DNA of 64,000 nucleotides from JAKAGZ01 sp963748105 (GCA_963748105.1 CAVVHP010000011.1:248001-312000); one strand, 5' to 3'. Counted from the stretch's first letter, positions 19,562 to 28,940 are shown. The notes: generated by a model not told the origin, from the sequence alone. Made by a program: numbers and translations.

Positions 19562-20716
19562 ATGAATCAAAGCTCAAATACTGCTATCATTCTTGGTGGG
19601 GGGATAATAGGCTTAACAACTATTCGAGCATTTGTGATACGAAATATTGAAACAATATTGGTTTATTATGATACTAAAGACTTTGCAACTGCTTCAAAAT
19701 ATCTTAAAAAAACATTTCTTGCTCCCCATCCTGAAAAAGAAGAAACGGAATTTATTAATTATCTAATGAATCTTTCAGACGAATACAAAGGATCTATTAT
19801 TTTCCCTACTGAGGATGAATATTTAATTTCAGTTTCAAAATTTAAAGAAAAACTTTCACAGCATTTCATAGTTGCTTGCAATAATTTTGATATTATAACA
19901 AAATTAGTTAATAAAAGTTTTACTTATGATATTGCTGATAAATCGGGCATACCAGCCCCGCGTAATCTTGTAACTAATGATGATAAAGTAGCAATTGAAT
20001 TTGCAAGTCAAATCGGATTTCCATGTCTAATTAAACCAAGCCAAGGTCATATTTATTTTAAGCTGTTTGGGAAAAAGATGGCCAAAGTATCTGATAATGT
20101 CTCGCTTGAAAAAGAACTTTTAAACGCAGTATCACAAAATCTTGTTGTAATGATACAAGAATTTATTCCGGGTAATGATAAGGATAATTATAGTTATTGG
20201 GGTTACCGTGATAATGGTAAATTTTATTCGGAAGCAACCGCGCAGAAAGTTAGGAATGATCCTCCTGGAACTGGTTCACCAAGAGTGCAGGTAACCAGAA
20301 ATATATATGAATTAATTCCTTTAGCAAGAAAAATTCTTGATGCATTAGACTATCAAGGGTATGCTAATGTAGAATTTAAGAAGGACCATCGAACTAATGA
20401 ATATAAATTTATGGAAATTAACGCAAGGATTAATCGTTGTATGCTCCAAGCTATAGCAGGGGGTATAGATTATCCCTGGATTATTTATAATCACCTTAAA
20501 AATGGGATATTGCCAGAACCGGTTAAATGTGAGGAAGGTATCTATTGGATAAATGTTGGAAAGGATATAATTAAAAGTTTTCAATTTAGAAAAATTGAAA
20601 ATTATTCGTTAAAAGAATATCTTAATCCTTACTTTAATAACCACGTTTTTGCAATTCTAAGTATATCAGATATCGGGCCTTTTATTAAAAGACTAAGCAG
20701 CATTTTAAGGAAATAG
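19562..20716 (+). CDS. ATP-grasp carboxylate-amine ligase
   Basis: 384 residues from the ATG at 19562 (a TTG at 19550 adds four residues). The N-terminal pre-ATP-grasp domain begins with a Rossmann-like AIILGGGIIGLTTIRAF; the ATP-grasp core has PCLIKPSQG, VMIQEFIPGND, and the metal-ligand segment YKFMEINARINR. The nearest recognisable relatives are CarB-like/D-aspartate-ligase-like carboxylate-amine ligases, which activate a carboxylate as acyl phosphate. The acceptor is unknown. It may work with the ATP-grasp protein at 18241; no glycosyltransferases remain nearby to define a pathway. Confidence 0.78.
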   Translation: MNQSSNTAIILGGGIIGLTTIRAFVIRNIETILVYYDTKDFATASKYLKKTFLAPHPEKEETEFINYLMNLSDEYKGSIIFPTEDEYLISVSKFKEKLSQHFIVACNNFDIITKLVNKSFTYDIADKSGIPAPRNLVTNDDKVAIEFASQIGFPCLIKPSQGHIYFKLFGKKMAKVSDNVSLEKELLNAVSQNLVVMIQEFIPGNDKDNYSYWGYRDNGKFYSEATAQKVRNDPPGTGSPRVQVTRNIYELIPLARKILDALDYQGYANVEFKKDHRTNEYKFMEINARINRCMLQAIAGGIDYPWIIYNHLKNGILPEPVKCEEGIYWINVGKDIIKSFQFRKIENYSLKEYLNPYFNNHVFAILSISDIGPFIKRLSSILRK

Positions 20717-21051
20717 TTTTAATCGATTTTATAGTAGCTAACAAATTCTACAATATTAGTCTTTTGATACACTAAACTCTATATTATTAAAGATTTAAGC
20801 TAGGAAGAGAATTTTCTTGTTTCTTAGCAGCACTTTCATTGTGTCACCGCTTTGAATTATAACTACAATATAATAAACGAGCAACAAAGGGGTAACAAAA
20901 ATATGGTAAGTAAGGAAAAGCATCTGAACTGAAAGGTGATGTTGGGCTATCTCATTATATTACAGTGAGTTATATGGCTGTTGCTGCCCTTTGTCTCCGG
21001 TGCCATTTTTGAATACAATAGAATTTAAAATGACTTTAACCTGTAATTGAT
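20717..21051. other. Intergenic stretch without recognisable gene
   Basis: No open frame, repeat or decayed homologue that I can recognise in about 335 bases. AT-rich, probably part of the same eroded island as 17.5-18.2 kb. Confidence 0.4.
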
Positions 21052-21078
21052 AAAGGAGTAATTATTCATTACTCCTTT
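21052..21078 (-). terminator. Perfect 11-bp hairpin, terminator
   Basis: AAAGGAGTAAT / ATTACTCCTTT around a 5-base loop; ends the minus-strand epimerase gene and closes the AT-rich island. Confidence 0.7.
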
Positions 21079-21090
21079 ACTATTTCTAAA

Positions 21091-22035
21091 TCACACCGTA
21101 TTTTTTGCAAACCTGATTGTCTCTTTTATTCCTTCTTCGTAGGGAGTCGGTTTAAAGTTAAACTCTTTTTCAAATTTTGATGATTCAAAGATGTAATCAT
21201 ATTTATTCTGGTATAACATCTCGTGTAGTTCACCAATTTGTTTGCTGAATAGCCCGGTTAATTTTATCATCCATCCTTTCAGGGCAAAAACTGACGGTTT
21301 AACATTTAAATTATCCGCCGCAATTTTAATGAATTCATCTCCGGTTAATACGGGTTTTGCGGTTGGTAAATGCCATACTTGGTTCCAGGCAGATTCAGTA
21401 GTTGCTAAAAGATAAAGTGCTTTAGCACAGTCCATTGTATAAGTGTAAGAATGTTTTGGCTTTGTATCCACAAGCCATTGTGCTTTTTTGCCTTTTGCTA
21501 AATTTTGAATTCCCAGAATAAATGGGACGCTTGTTTTTTCAGAATATGGGCCGTAAAAATCAGCTGCTCGCGCAATAATTGCTTTGATATTTCCCTTTTT
21601 CATTTCATCTTCAAGGTAATGATTTAGTTTGGCGCGTAGTTCTCCTTTTTTGCTGCAGGGTTTATACGGTGTTTCTTCTGTCATCGGCCCATCAACTTTT
21701 CCGTATGAATAAATATTATCAAAAAATATCAGGCGTGCTTTTTTTTCTTCGCAGGCTTCCACAACGTTTTGCATAATTTTAAACCATTGCTTTTCCCAGA
21801 TAGAATAATCATAAGGAAGTCCCACAACAAGATAAACTATTGATGAATCTTCAATAACGCTTAAAGTTTCATTTTTTTTTGTAAGATCGGCCTTTGTAGC
21901 CTCAAATCCATCAACACTTTTCCCCGATCTTGAAACGAGTTTTATTTTTTCCCCTTTTAATTTTAATTCATTAGAGAGTGTATTACCTATTGCTCCTCCC
22001 GCCCCCAATATTATATGCTTTGTGTTGTTACTCAT
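21091..22035 (-). CDS. NAD-dependent epimerase/dehydratase family protein
   Basis: 314 residues of the extended short-chain dehydrogenase fold. The dinucleotide motif reads ILGAGGAIGNTL, a GxxGxxG variant; FFDNIYSYGKVDGPMTEETP holds the catalytic region where a Tyr (SYGK) replaces the canonical YxxxK, and ARAADFYGPYSEK is a typical substrate-loop segment. Because the classical YxxxK is absent, it may be an atypical SDR or isomerase-reductase. Monocistronic: terminator downstream and divergent sequence upstream. Confidence 0.8.
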   Translation of the reverse strand: MSNNTKHIILGAGGAIGNTLSNELKLKGEKIKLVSRSGKSVDGFEATKADLTKKNETLSVIEDSSIVYLVVGLPYDYSIWEKQWFKIMQNVVEACEEKKARLIFFDNIYSYGKVDGPMTEETPYKPCSKKGELRAKLNHYLEDEMKKGNIKAIIARAADFYGPYSEKTSVPFILGIQNLAKGKKAQWLVDTKPKHSYTYTMDCAKALYLLATTESAWNQVWHLPTAKPVLTGDEFIKIAADNLNVKPSVFALKGWMIKLTGLFSKQIGELHEMLYQNKYDYIFESSKFEKEFNFKPTPYEEGIKETIRFAKNTV

Positions 22036-22186
22036 CGCTCACTCCTGTTTATGTTTTTCAGATTTAAAAAATGATTTTAAAGGATTACTCAAGAAGTCCG
22101 TAAATTAGTTTTAATTGTAATTGATTTAGCCCGGTCTCGGGAAAGAAGATTTTCTCTGGATTTAATTGGCAAGATACAAATAATTC

Positions 22187-23749
22187 TTAAAATGGAAAGT
22201 CACTTTTCAGATCTATTTCTTCCTTAATTTTCTCTGCAGGCGGCTTTTTAGCTATTAAATGAACCGGATTTCCTTCAACATAAATGGCCTTATAAGGAAC
22301 TGTGGGGCAGGCATGTTCACAGGCGCCGCAGCCGATGCAGTATTCGTTTTTAATTTCGGGGAGGTGAAGATTTTTGTAAGGCACCATCTTTACAGCTTTT
22401 GTTGGGCAATGCTCAGCGCATGCTCCGCATTCTGTTTTTTCCGTTTCTACAATGCAGTTTTCTTTAACAAATGTTGTTTTGCCAATCTGAAGTAATTTCT
22501 TGTTTTCAGTTCCGGTTGGTAATATTGCACCTGTAGGACAAACGTCTCCGCAAACAACACATTCAAAAGTACAATAGCTTGTGCTGTAATCCATATACGG
22601 CTGAAGTATTCCGGTAAATCCATATTCCCATAAAGCCGGCTGTAAAACCTGGGCAGGGCAGCTGCTTACACATAAATGACATGCCGTACATCGCGCGGTA
22701 AAATTTGAAAGACTTAATGAGCCGGGGGGCGATACGGTGTTTTTCTTTAATACCGGTACTGTGCTTTTTTTCTTTGGAATAATTTTAACCTGTGCTAATG
22801 ATAAGCCCGTTAAACTTAAAATGTATAAAAATGTTTTTGATATAAATTCTCTTTTCTTCAGATCGGTTTCTTTGATTTCCTTTACATTATCATTTGAAAA
22901 ATAATTTGTGAAAGTTATACCTTCGCTCGGACACACACTGAAACAATTATAACAGCCCACGCATCTTTCAAAATCTATAATCTTTGATTTTTTGTCTATA
23001 CAACCTGATTTACAAACTTTCTCACAGAGATTGCAACTGTTGCAGGTATTTTTATCGATAGCAATTTTTATAAAAGAGAATTTGGAAATTACTCCAAGTA
23101 AAGTACCAACAGGGCAGATAGTATTGCAGAACAACCGGCCTTTTGCAAATGACATTATTCCAACAATAATTAATATTAACGAGGATACGGCAATCATTGC
23201 TATGCTAACCGCTTTTATTTCAACAGGATAGAATATATAAACATTTAGCTTTTCAAATGTAAATGCGATTATATTATTTAATATTAAAATAAGCGGGCGG
23301 AATATATTTGACAGTATTTTCCCGGTGTTACTGAATGGATCGAGGAGATCTAAGAGAATTAAATTACCTGCCAGGAATGTAATAACTGTTGCGGATAATA
23401 TTGAATAACGAAGGATTTTATAATTTTTTAATTTCTTAAAATATTTCTTCTTGTTCATCCTTTTTGAAATAAAAGAAAAAATATCCTGAAGCGTTCCGAG
23501 TGGACAAACACTTGAACAATAAATTCTTCCGAACAGAAAAGTAAAGAGGAGGATAATAATAAATCCTGCCGCAGCTAATCCGGGAACAGTCAAAAATTTT
23601 AATAATGATGGAATAAACTGGAAATATACAAGCCAGGGAGAAATTGAAACCTGAATAGTATTTGTAATATCAAGAAAAACTACCAGCGCAATAATAAAGA
23701 AGAGCAGGGAAATAGCAATTCTGATTTTCTTGTAATAAACAGGATTCAT
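22187..23749 (-). CDS. NapH/NosR-like membrane ferredoxin with multiple 4Fe-4S clusters
   Basis: 520 residues. The N-terminal 240 residues hold five or six membrane helices with two CxxxCP loops (YCSSVCPLGT, FCNTICPVGT) typical of the NapH/NosR/RnfB-like Fer4_5 domain. Then come ferredoxin motifs CNSCNLCEKVCKSG, CVGCYNCFSVCP, CTACHLCVSSCP, CVVCGDVCP, CGACAEHCP and CIGCGACEHACP. The protein should move electrons between the quinone pool and periplasmic or cytoplasmic partners. It follows the Tat-secreted DUF362 gene by 4 bases, and the two are often paired. Confidence 0.88.
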   Translation of the reverse strand: MNPVYYKKIRIAISLLFFIIALVVFLDITNTIQVSISPWLVYFQFIPSLLKFLTVPGLAAAGFIIILLFTFLFGRIYCSSVCPLGTLQDIFSFISKRMNKKKYFKKLKNYKILRYSILSATVITFLAGNLILLDLLDPFSNTGKILSNIFRPLILILNNIIAFTFEKLNVYIFYPVEIKAVSIAMIAVSSLILIIVGIMSFAKGRLFCNTICPVGTLLGVISKFSFIKIAIDKNTCNSCNLCEKVCKSGCIDKKSKIIDFERCVGCYNCFSVCPSEGITFTNYFSNDNVKEIKETDLKKREFISKTFLYILSLTGLSLAQVKIIPKKKSTVPVLKKNTVSPPGSLSLSNFTARCTACHLCVSSCPAQVLQPALWEYGFTGILQPYMDYSTSYCTFECVVCGDVCPTGAILPTGTENKKLLQIGKTTFVKENCIVETEKTECGACAEHCPTKAVKMVPYKNLHLPEIKNEYCIGCGACEHACPTVPYKAIYVEGNPVHLIAKKPPAEKIKEEIDLKSDFPF

Positions 23750-23753
23750 GTAA

Positions 23754-24677
23754 TCACATTATTATCCTGTTGATCGAAAGTTTGCTCAGATCGGTTGTAC
23801 CGAGTTTCATCTCTTCGGCGTATTTAATGTAATCAATGTCTTTTGGGTCAACACCGAAAAGTTTTGCCGCTGCCGAATCAACCGCAACAATATCTCTGCC
23901 GATTATTTGTGATTTCATGGTAACAACATCGTCGAGTGAAACGCCGCGCGGACCGTTTTTCTTCATGACATAGTAGGCGTCAACTATTGTTAAGTCAGGT
24001 TTGCGGAAAGAAGCAAAATCGGCTATACATTGATGAAGGTCATTCCTGTGCCAGAAACGCCTGTCCCAGACAATACCCATTAAATTTTTCATCCCAACAG
24101 TTATTTCGGCAGAGCCATGACTTTTTAAAACCGGGACGTTTATGAAAACGTCACTTCCGAGTATCAACTCGTGGACTTTTGCGTCTTGCATAACTTTGCC
24201 GCTATTAACAGAAACATTCTGATAATATCCTTCGCTGGCACCGGAAACTACTTTAGCGCCGGCGTCTTTTGCAGCTTTTTCAATCCCGCTGTTTGAATAA
24301 CATCTTTTCCAGTCATCACACGTATGATCAAAAACATATACATCTTTTGCTCCTGCTTCAAAACAGTGCTTTACAATTCTATTAATAAGCAGGGGATTAG
24401 TGTTCCCACCGCGCTCCGGAGAAACAGCCCAGCCGATATTGGGCTTTACAACAACTGTTTGTCCTTTTTTTACAAAAGCCTTCATTCCCCCCATCGAGGC
24501 AATTGCTTTATCGAACATAACATCGGGTTCGCCGCCTTTTATTGCAGCCAGATCAAAAGGACTGGGTGGAAGATATTTGCTGTAAGCTAATAGTTCTTTA
24601 TAATTTCCAAAGGTAAGTGTTGTGCCTGCAAGTAAACTTGCCTGCAGACTTTTCTTAAAAAAATCGCGGCGATTCAT
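23754..24677 (-). CDS. Tat-exported DUF362 protein
   Basis: 307 residues. The N-terminus NRRDFFKKSLQASLLAGTTLTF is a twin-arginine signal, implying folded export, often with a metal cofactor. The DUF362 body contains VVVKPNIGWAVSPERGGNTNP, FINVPVLKSHGSAEITVGMKNLMG and DLTIVDAYYVM. The family is found with ferredoxins; function unproven. Translated just before the membrane ferredoxin at 22187. Confidence 0.88.
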   Translation of the reverse strand: MNRRDFFKKSLQASLLAGTTLTFGNYKELLAYSKYLPPSPFDLAAIKGGEPDVMFDKAIASMGGMKAFVKKGQTVVVKPNIGWAVSPERGGNTNPLLINRIVKHCFEAGAKDVYVFDHTCDDWKRCYSNSGIEKAAKDAGAKVVSGASEGYYQNVSVNSGKVMQDAKVHELILGSDVFINVPVLKSHGSAEITVGMKNLMGIVWDRRFWHRNDLHQCIADFASFRKPDLTIVDAYYVMKKNGPRGVSLDDVVTMKSQIIGRDIVAVDSAAAKLFGVDPKDIDYIKYAEEMKLGTTDLSKLSINRIIM

Positions 24678-24817
24678 TTTTCCCCCTGATGACGTTAATA
24701 CCCCTGTAACTAACTATTAAATTAACAAAAAAAAATGATCAAATTCCTTTAAAATATTGCAGATAAATAATTAATTAAATCTTAAATTTACTTGTCAAAT
24801 AAACGGGGGGAAATGAA

Positions 24818-25333
24818 ATGACTGATACTTTAGTACTAACGGATCAAAAGCTTAGAATCAATTCTTATTTTTTTAATTTAGCTGCTGTTGTAAGTATTTA
24901 CCTTGTACCCACTTTTTCTCACTTACTTAGTTTCCCTGTTTATATGATTGATCCTATGAGGATTATTATTCTTCTTTCTGTGATCCACACATCAAATAAA
25001 AATGCTTATTTAATTGCTTTAACGCTTCCAATATTTTCATTTCTTATTGCCAGTCATCCGGTTGCAATTAAATCAATATTGATTACATCTGAACTGGTTC
25101 TAAATATCTGGCTGTTTTATCAAATCTATAATAAACTCTCTAATAAATTTTCAGTAATGTTTCTCAGCATAGTTATAAGTAAAGTTTATTATTATTTGAT
25201 AAAAGCTATTTTGGTTTCATCAGGAATATTGCAAGGGGAAATATTCTCAACACCTATCTATTTGCAGATAGCAGTTGCTTCAGCTCTTGGTGGATATTTG
25301 TATCTAATTTCCGGGGCAAAACCAGACCGATGA
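24818..25333 (+). CDS. Small integral membrane protein, unknown
   Basis: 171 residues with about five hydrophobic helices (AAVVSIYLVPTFSHLLSF, MRIIILLSVIH, YLIALTLPIFSFLIA, FSVMFLSIVISKVYYYLI, IYLQIAVASALGGYLYLI). The size and helix number resemble ECF-transporter substrate-binding components, but no motif proves it. Start preceded by GGGGGGAAATGAA. Divergent from the DUF362/ferredoxin pair and followed by a clear terminator. Confidence 0.6.
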   Translation: MTDTLVLTDQKLRINSYFFNLAAVVSIYLVPTFSHLLSFPVYMIDPMRIIILLSVIHTSNKNAYLIALTLPIFSFLIASHPVAIKSILITSELVLNIWLFYQIYNKLSNKFSVMFLSIVISKVYYYLIKAILVSSGILQGEIFSTPIYLQIAVASALGGYLYLISGAKPDR

Positions 25334-25350
25334 GAATTATTAACTATTTA

Positions 25351-25377
25351 AAAGCTCCTAAAAGGGAGCTTTTTTTG
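25351..25377 (+). terminator. Rho-independent terminator
   Basis: Stem AAAGCTCC / GGAGCTTT with a TAAAAG loop, running into seven T residues; 18 bases after the stop of the membrane protein. Confidence 0.9.
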
Positions 25378-25429
25378 TGAGCTAATTATATTATTTTAAT
25401 TCCTTTATTATTCATAAACATTAAACTCA

Positions 25430-26320
25430 ATGCCCTTTATTGGTGAATTAAGTGCTCTCGGTACGGCTTTCTGCTGGTCAGGAAGTTCGATGGCTTTTAC
25501 GGCGGCGTCTGAAAGAATAGGCTCCCTTCAGTTGAATATAAACAGGATGATTCTTGGTGTATTCTTCTTATTAGCAACTATTCTTGTATTAAATTTGAAT
25601 TATTCTGTCTCTTCTTATCAGTTTAATTTTCTTGTCGCAAGCGGTTTTATCGGTTTTGTAATAGGCGATTCCTTTTTATTCCAGGCGTTTCGAATGATTG
25701 GAGCGAGGGTTGGAATGCTGATGATGTCTCTCGTTCCGGCCATTTCTACAATTCTTGCATATTTTTTTCTTCACGAAATAATTAATCTCTGGGGGATACT
25801 GGGTATTACAATTACGATGTGCGGAATTGGAATGGTGATACTGCAGAAAAACACCGACGTATTGTCGAAATATAAATTAAGCAAAGCAGGAATATTTTAC
25901 GGGTTTATGGGAGCATTCGGACAGGCGGCTGGAATGGTGCTGGCAAAGTTTGCTTTTGAAGAAGGCAATATTAATGGTTTTGTTGCAACTTTTATCAGGC
26001 TGGCTTCTTCGGTTGTTATTTTTCTTCCACTTGCTATGCTTGCAAAAAAATATAAAAATCCATTCAAGGTGTATAAGAAAGATATTAAGGCCCTTTCATT
26101 CACCATTACTGGAACAATCTTCGGTCCATTCCTTGGGGTTACCAGCAGCTTAATTGCTATCTCAAACACTAAAATAGGAATTGCGTCCACAATAATGGCT
26201 ACGGTGCCGGTAATTATGCTTCCACTGGTGAGAGTTATTTACAAGGAAAAACTAACCTGGCGTTCTGTTGTCGGTGCGTTTCTTGCAGTTGGCGGAGTAG
26301 CCATTTTGTTCCTGAGATAA
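25430..26320 (+). CDS. EamA/DMT-family transporter
   Basis: 296 residues, about ten membrane helices in two EamA repeats (IGELSALGTAFCWSGSSMAFTAASERIGSLQLNINRMI; SKAGIFYGFMGAFGQAAGMVLAKFAFEEG). FVIGDSFLFQAFRMIGARVGMLMMSL is typical of the PecM/YedA-like branch. Substrate unknown. Weakly similar to, but not a recent copy of, the transporter at 12529. Confidence 0.88.
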   Translation: MPFIGELSALGTAFCWSGSSMAFTAASERIGSLQLNINRMILGVFFLLATILVLNLNYSVSSYQFNFLVASGFIGFVIGDSFLFQAFRMIGARVGMLMMSLVPAISTILAYFFLHEIINLWGILGITITMCGIGMVILQKNTDVLSKYKLSKAGIFYGFMGAFGQAAGMVLAKFAFEEGNINGFVATFIRLASSVVIFLPLAMLAKKYKNPFKVYKKDIKALSFTITGTIFGPFLGVTSSLIAISNTKIGIASTIMATVPVIMLPLVRVIYKEKLTWRSVVGAFLAVGGVAILFLR

Positions 26321-26339
26321 TGATAATAGTCTCAGATCA

Positions 26340-27007
26340 TTATTTTGAATAATAAACTACCAGTTTAGGATGTTTTGCGCTATCCGGATTATCACTGGAA
26401 GCAATTAAAGTCATTTTGTAAGGTGTCTCATCAGCAAATCTTAGCATAAAACCTAATTATTATTACTGCTTATAATATCACGGATTATTAGTGTAACATC
26501 AATATTTTTATAGTCCTGCTGAGGATTTGAAAAACTATCTATCCAAACAGTATGTCTTGTGTCTACCTGTGGCTGAGTAATCCAGGTAACGGTTTTGTCA
26601 TTCCAATTTTGCGCTATTCTTTGAAGCAGCATAGAATTATCACCAACATGTGTATTTGCATAGGTAAAATCTTTTTCTGTACTGAAATAAAAAGATAGAT
26701 AAGCACTATCTATTCTGGATTCTGCCGGTATTTTTGATAAATCAAATTGAATCAATGCACGATCAATTACAAGAACCCCGCCGAGAGTCCAACAATAGGC
26801 ATGCATGCTTTTGTCTTTGCTATAATTGCTTCCACTTGAATAAGAGCTGATTAAAGCGTCTTTACCTGCTGTAGAATCTGGCTGTGATACGAGAGTGTAG
26901 TGTTTAGGAGAACTACTTGGGTTGGTACCAGTAACATTGTTTTTGCAGGCATTAAACATCAGCATTGCTATGGAAATGAGGATGAACAGGAGGAAACGGA
27001 TTTTCAT
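26340..27007 (-). CDS. DNRLRE-domain lipoprotein, frame-broken near the C-terminus
   Basis: Start set at 27007, where ATG follows AGAGGAT and opens a lipoprotein signal (MKIRFLLFILISIAMLMFNACKNN). The body reads ALIQFDLSKIPAESRIDSAYLSFYFS ... QNWNDKTVTWITQP ... IDVTLIIRDIISS, the DNRLRE (carbohydrate-binding-like jelly-roll) pattern. The frame stops at 26453, but one base over it continues as GFMLRFADETPYKMTLIASSDN ... HPKLVVYYSK to a stop at 26340, the expected end of the domain. Adding one T to a TT run restores it. Surface lipoprotein, ligand unknown. Confidence 0.75.
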
Positions 27008-27143
27008 AATATCCTCTGGAAAGTTTTCAAAATAAATGATGCCATAATGAAGACAACCAAATATCCGGGCTTCAGCAAGGACCATTTATCATACGGCATG
27101 TTTCATTGAGCCAGTGGTATGTATTATTGAGCTAACGGTAAAA

Positions 27144-27650
27144 TCAGGGAAGGAGGCTTTGATAAATTTTGAATGTATTTTCATCAAAACTAACAAAAAT
27201 CACTTTCTCAATTGAGTCTTCTTTTTTCAGGAAATTCATTGTTTCCTTAATTGCAATTTCTGCAGCTCTTTCAGCTGGGAAATGATAAACACCAGTGCTT
27301 ATTGCGGGGAAAGCGATGGATTTTATATTGTGCTCAATTGCGCGATATAATGAGTTTTTATAACAATTGGCGAGTAACCCATCTTCGTTATGGTTACCTC
27401 CGTTCCAGACAGGTCCAACTGTATGAATTACAAACTTAGCGGGAAGGTCATATCCTTTTGTTATTTTTGCTTCACCGGTTGGGCATCCGTTCAAAGATTG
27501 GCACTCTTCCAGTAATTGCGGGCCGGCTGCCCGGTGAATAGCTCCGTCTACGCCACCGCCGCCAAGAAGGGAAGTGTTGGCAGCGTTGACTATAGCGTCT
27601 ACATTAAGTTTTGTGATGTCACCTTTTGCAATCTCGATTTTTGAATTCAT
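27144..27650 (-). CDS. Macrodomain protein (O-acetyl-ADP-ribose deacetylase type)
   Basis: 168 residues from ATG 27650 (an upstream TTG would add three). Macrodomain hallmarks: DAIVNAANTSLLGGGGVDGAIHRAAG (ADP-ribose adenine and distal-ribose loops), GEAKITKGYDLPAKFVIHTVGPVW and IAFPAISTGVYHFP. MacroD/YmdB-type enzymes deacetylate O-acetyl-ADP-ribose and remove ADP-ribose from acidic residues. Monocistronic between unrelated genes. Confidence 0.92.
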   Translation of the reverse strand: MNSKIEIAKGDITKLNVDAIVNAANTSLLGGGGVDGAIHRAAGPQLLEECQSLNGCPTGEAKITKGYDLPAKFVIHTVGPVWNGGNHNEDGLLANCYKNSLYRAIEHNIKSIAFPAISTGVYHFPAERAAEIAIKETMNFLKKEDSIEKVIFVSFDENTFKIYQSLLP

Positions 27651-27720
27651 TCTTATCAATCCATTTTATTGATAAGTTATCTTTCCCTGGCAACATTTTC
27701 AATCACAATATAAATCTTAC

Positions 27721-28887
27721 TTAGTTTCTTCTTACAAAAAATTCTTGAACTAGTCTATCCCAGTCAGACTGTTCCAGGTTTTCGAGCTCACCGATAGAAA
27801 TTTCTTCTCCGGTAACTATAACTTTGGGATTATCAACTTTTTTGGCACCTTTCAGAGCAGTTCGGAATTGTTCAATATCATCCTGGTAAAATGAAACGGC
27901 TGCATTACCTATTTTTAATTCTTTAAGCTCATTGTCAATGTTATCAGCATCTATTACGCATACCCAGTTTGAATCATAAGGCGTTACACTTAAAGCTTCG
28001 ATTTCATTTTTAAGAATAGTATTTATTTTTTTAACCTGACCAGAAATCGGTGAGTTAAAACGTATTGTTTTTGTTCCTTGCTTAACGGTGAACAAAGGCT
28101 GACCTTTTTTAATTTTCATTCCAAGATTTGGGAACTCAAAGTCGTCAATTTTCCCAATTAGCTTTCTTGCAAAATCATCTATTCCAACATTAACAGTTCC
28201 ATCCTGTTGCATGCTTGCCCAGCAATGTCCGCTTGAAATAAATACGCCGCCCGGAATTGAAAACTCACCGGCCTTCATACTTTCAGTGGAAGCCAGGTGT
28301 GTAATATGAACGCTGGGTTTTAACTGTTTTTTAACTTTATCTTCGCGTTTGATAACTAATTTTTTAACAAACTCAAGCAATTCATCTTCTGTGAATGGTT
28401 TTTGTACGTAGTCCATTGCGCCGTATTTCATACATTCTACAGCAGTTTCAACAGTTGCATAACCGGTAATTATAACAACATCAATGTCCGGTCTCAAATG
28501 TTTTACGGATTTGGTTACTTCAAGTCCATCCATTTCCGGCATCTTTAAGTCTGTAAATACAAAGTCATAATGATGCGACTGTATCAAACCAAGTGCTTCT
28601 TTTCCGTTTTCTACAGTATCTACACAATACCCGTCAAGGACAAGAATTTTTCTGAAACTATCCAGAATAACCCCTTCATCATCAACACAGAGTATTCTTG
28701 CTTTCGGATTCTGGACTTCAGCGCGTTTTAGAGTTTTTGCTTCTTTGCTAAAATCAAGCTGAAGGCTGACTTCTAGAGCTTTTGCTCTGTCTATCTGGGC
28801 TTTCTTTTCTTTCATTCTTCGCCCGATATATCTGATAAGAATATCAAATATTATGAATAAGACTAATGCTAATATGAAGAGTGCCAT
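27721..28887 (-). CDS. Membrane-anchored response regulator with C-terminal GcvH-like domain
   Basis: 388 residues in three parts: one N-terminal membrane helix (ALFILALVLFIIFDILIRYIG, positive residues after it so the rest is cytoplasmic), a receiver domain at about 65-185 (acidic pocket VDDE, phospho-Asp in FVFTDLKMPEMDG, Thr/Lys in VIITGYAT and VQKPF), and a GcvH/lipoyl-like beta barrel at about 215-340 (GHCWASMQQDGTVNVGIDDFARKLIG, IRFNSPISGQVKKIN, SNWVCVI). No lipoyl-attachment VESVKA-type motif is present; the equivalent turn reads KQGTKTIRFNSP. There is no DNA-binding domain, so phosphorylation probably controls the GcvH-like part. Last gene of the minus-strand redox operon. Confidence 0.8.
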   Translation of the reverse strand: MALFILALVLFIIFDILIRYIGRRMKEKKAQIDRAKALEVSLQLDFSKEAKTLKRAEVQNPKARILCVDDEGVILDSFRKILVLDGYCVDTVENGKEALGLIQSHHYDFVFTDLKMPEMDGLEVTKSVKHLRPDIDVVIITGYATVETAVECMKYGAMDYVQKPFTEDELLEFVKKLVIKREDKVKKQLKPSVHITHLASTESMKAGEFSIPGGVFISSGHCWASMQQDGTVNVGIDDFARKLIGKIDDFEFPNLGMKIKKGQPLFTVKQGTKTIRFNSPISGQVKKINTILKNEIEALSVTPYDSNWVCVIDADNIDNELKELKIGNAAVSFYQDDIEQFRTALKGAKKVDNPKVIVTGEEISIGELENLEQSDWDRLVQEFFVRRN

Positions 28888-28940
28888 GATTCTTCTCCTT
28901 ACGATAATTTAAGCTCAGCCTGATGAGGCCGTTTTTATTT

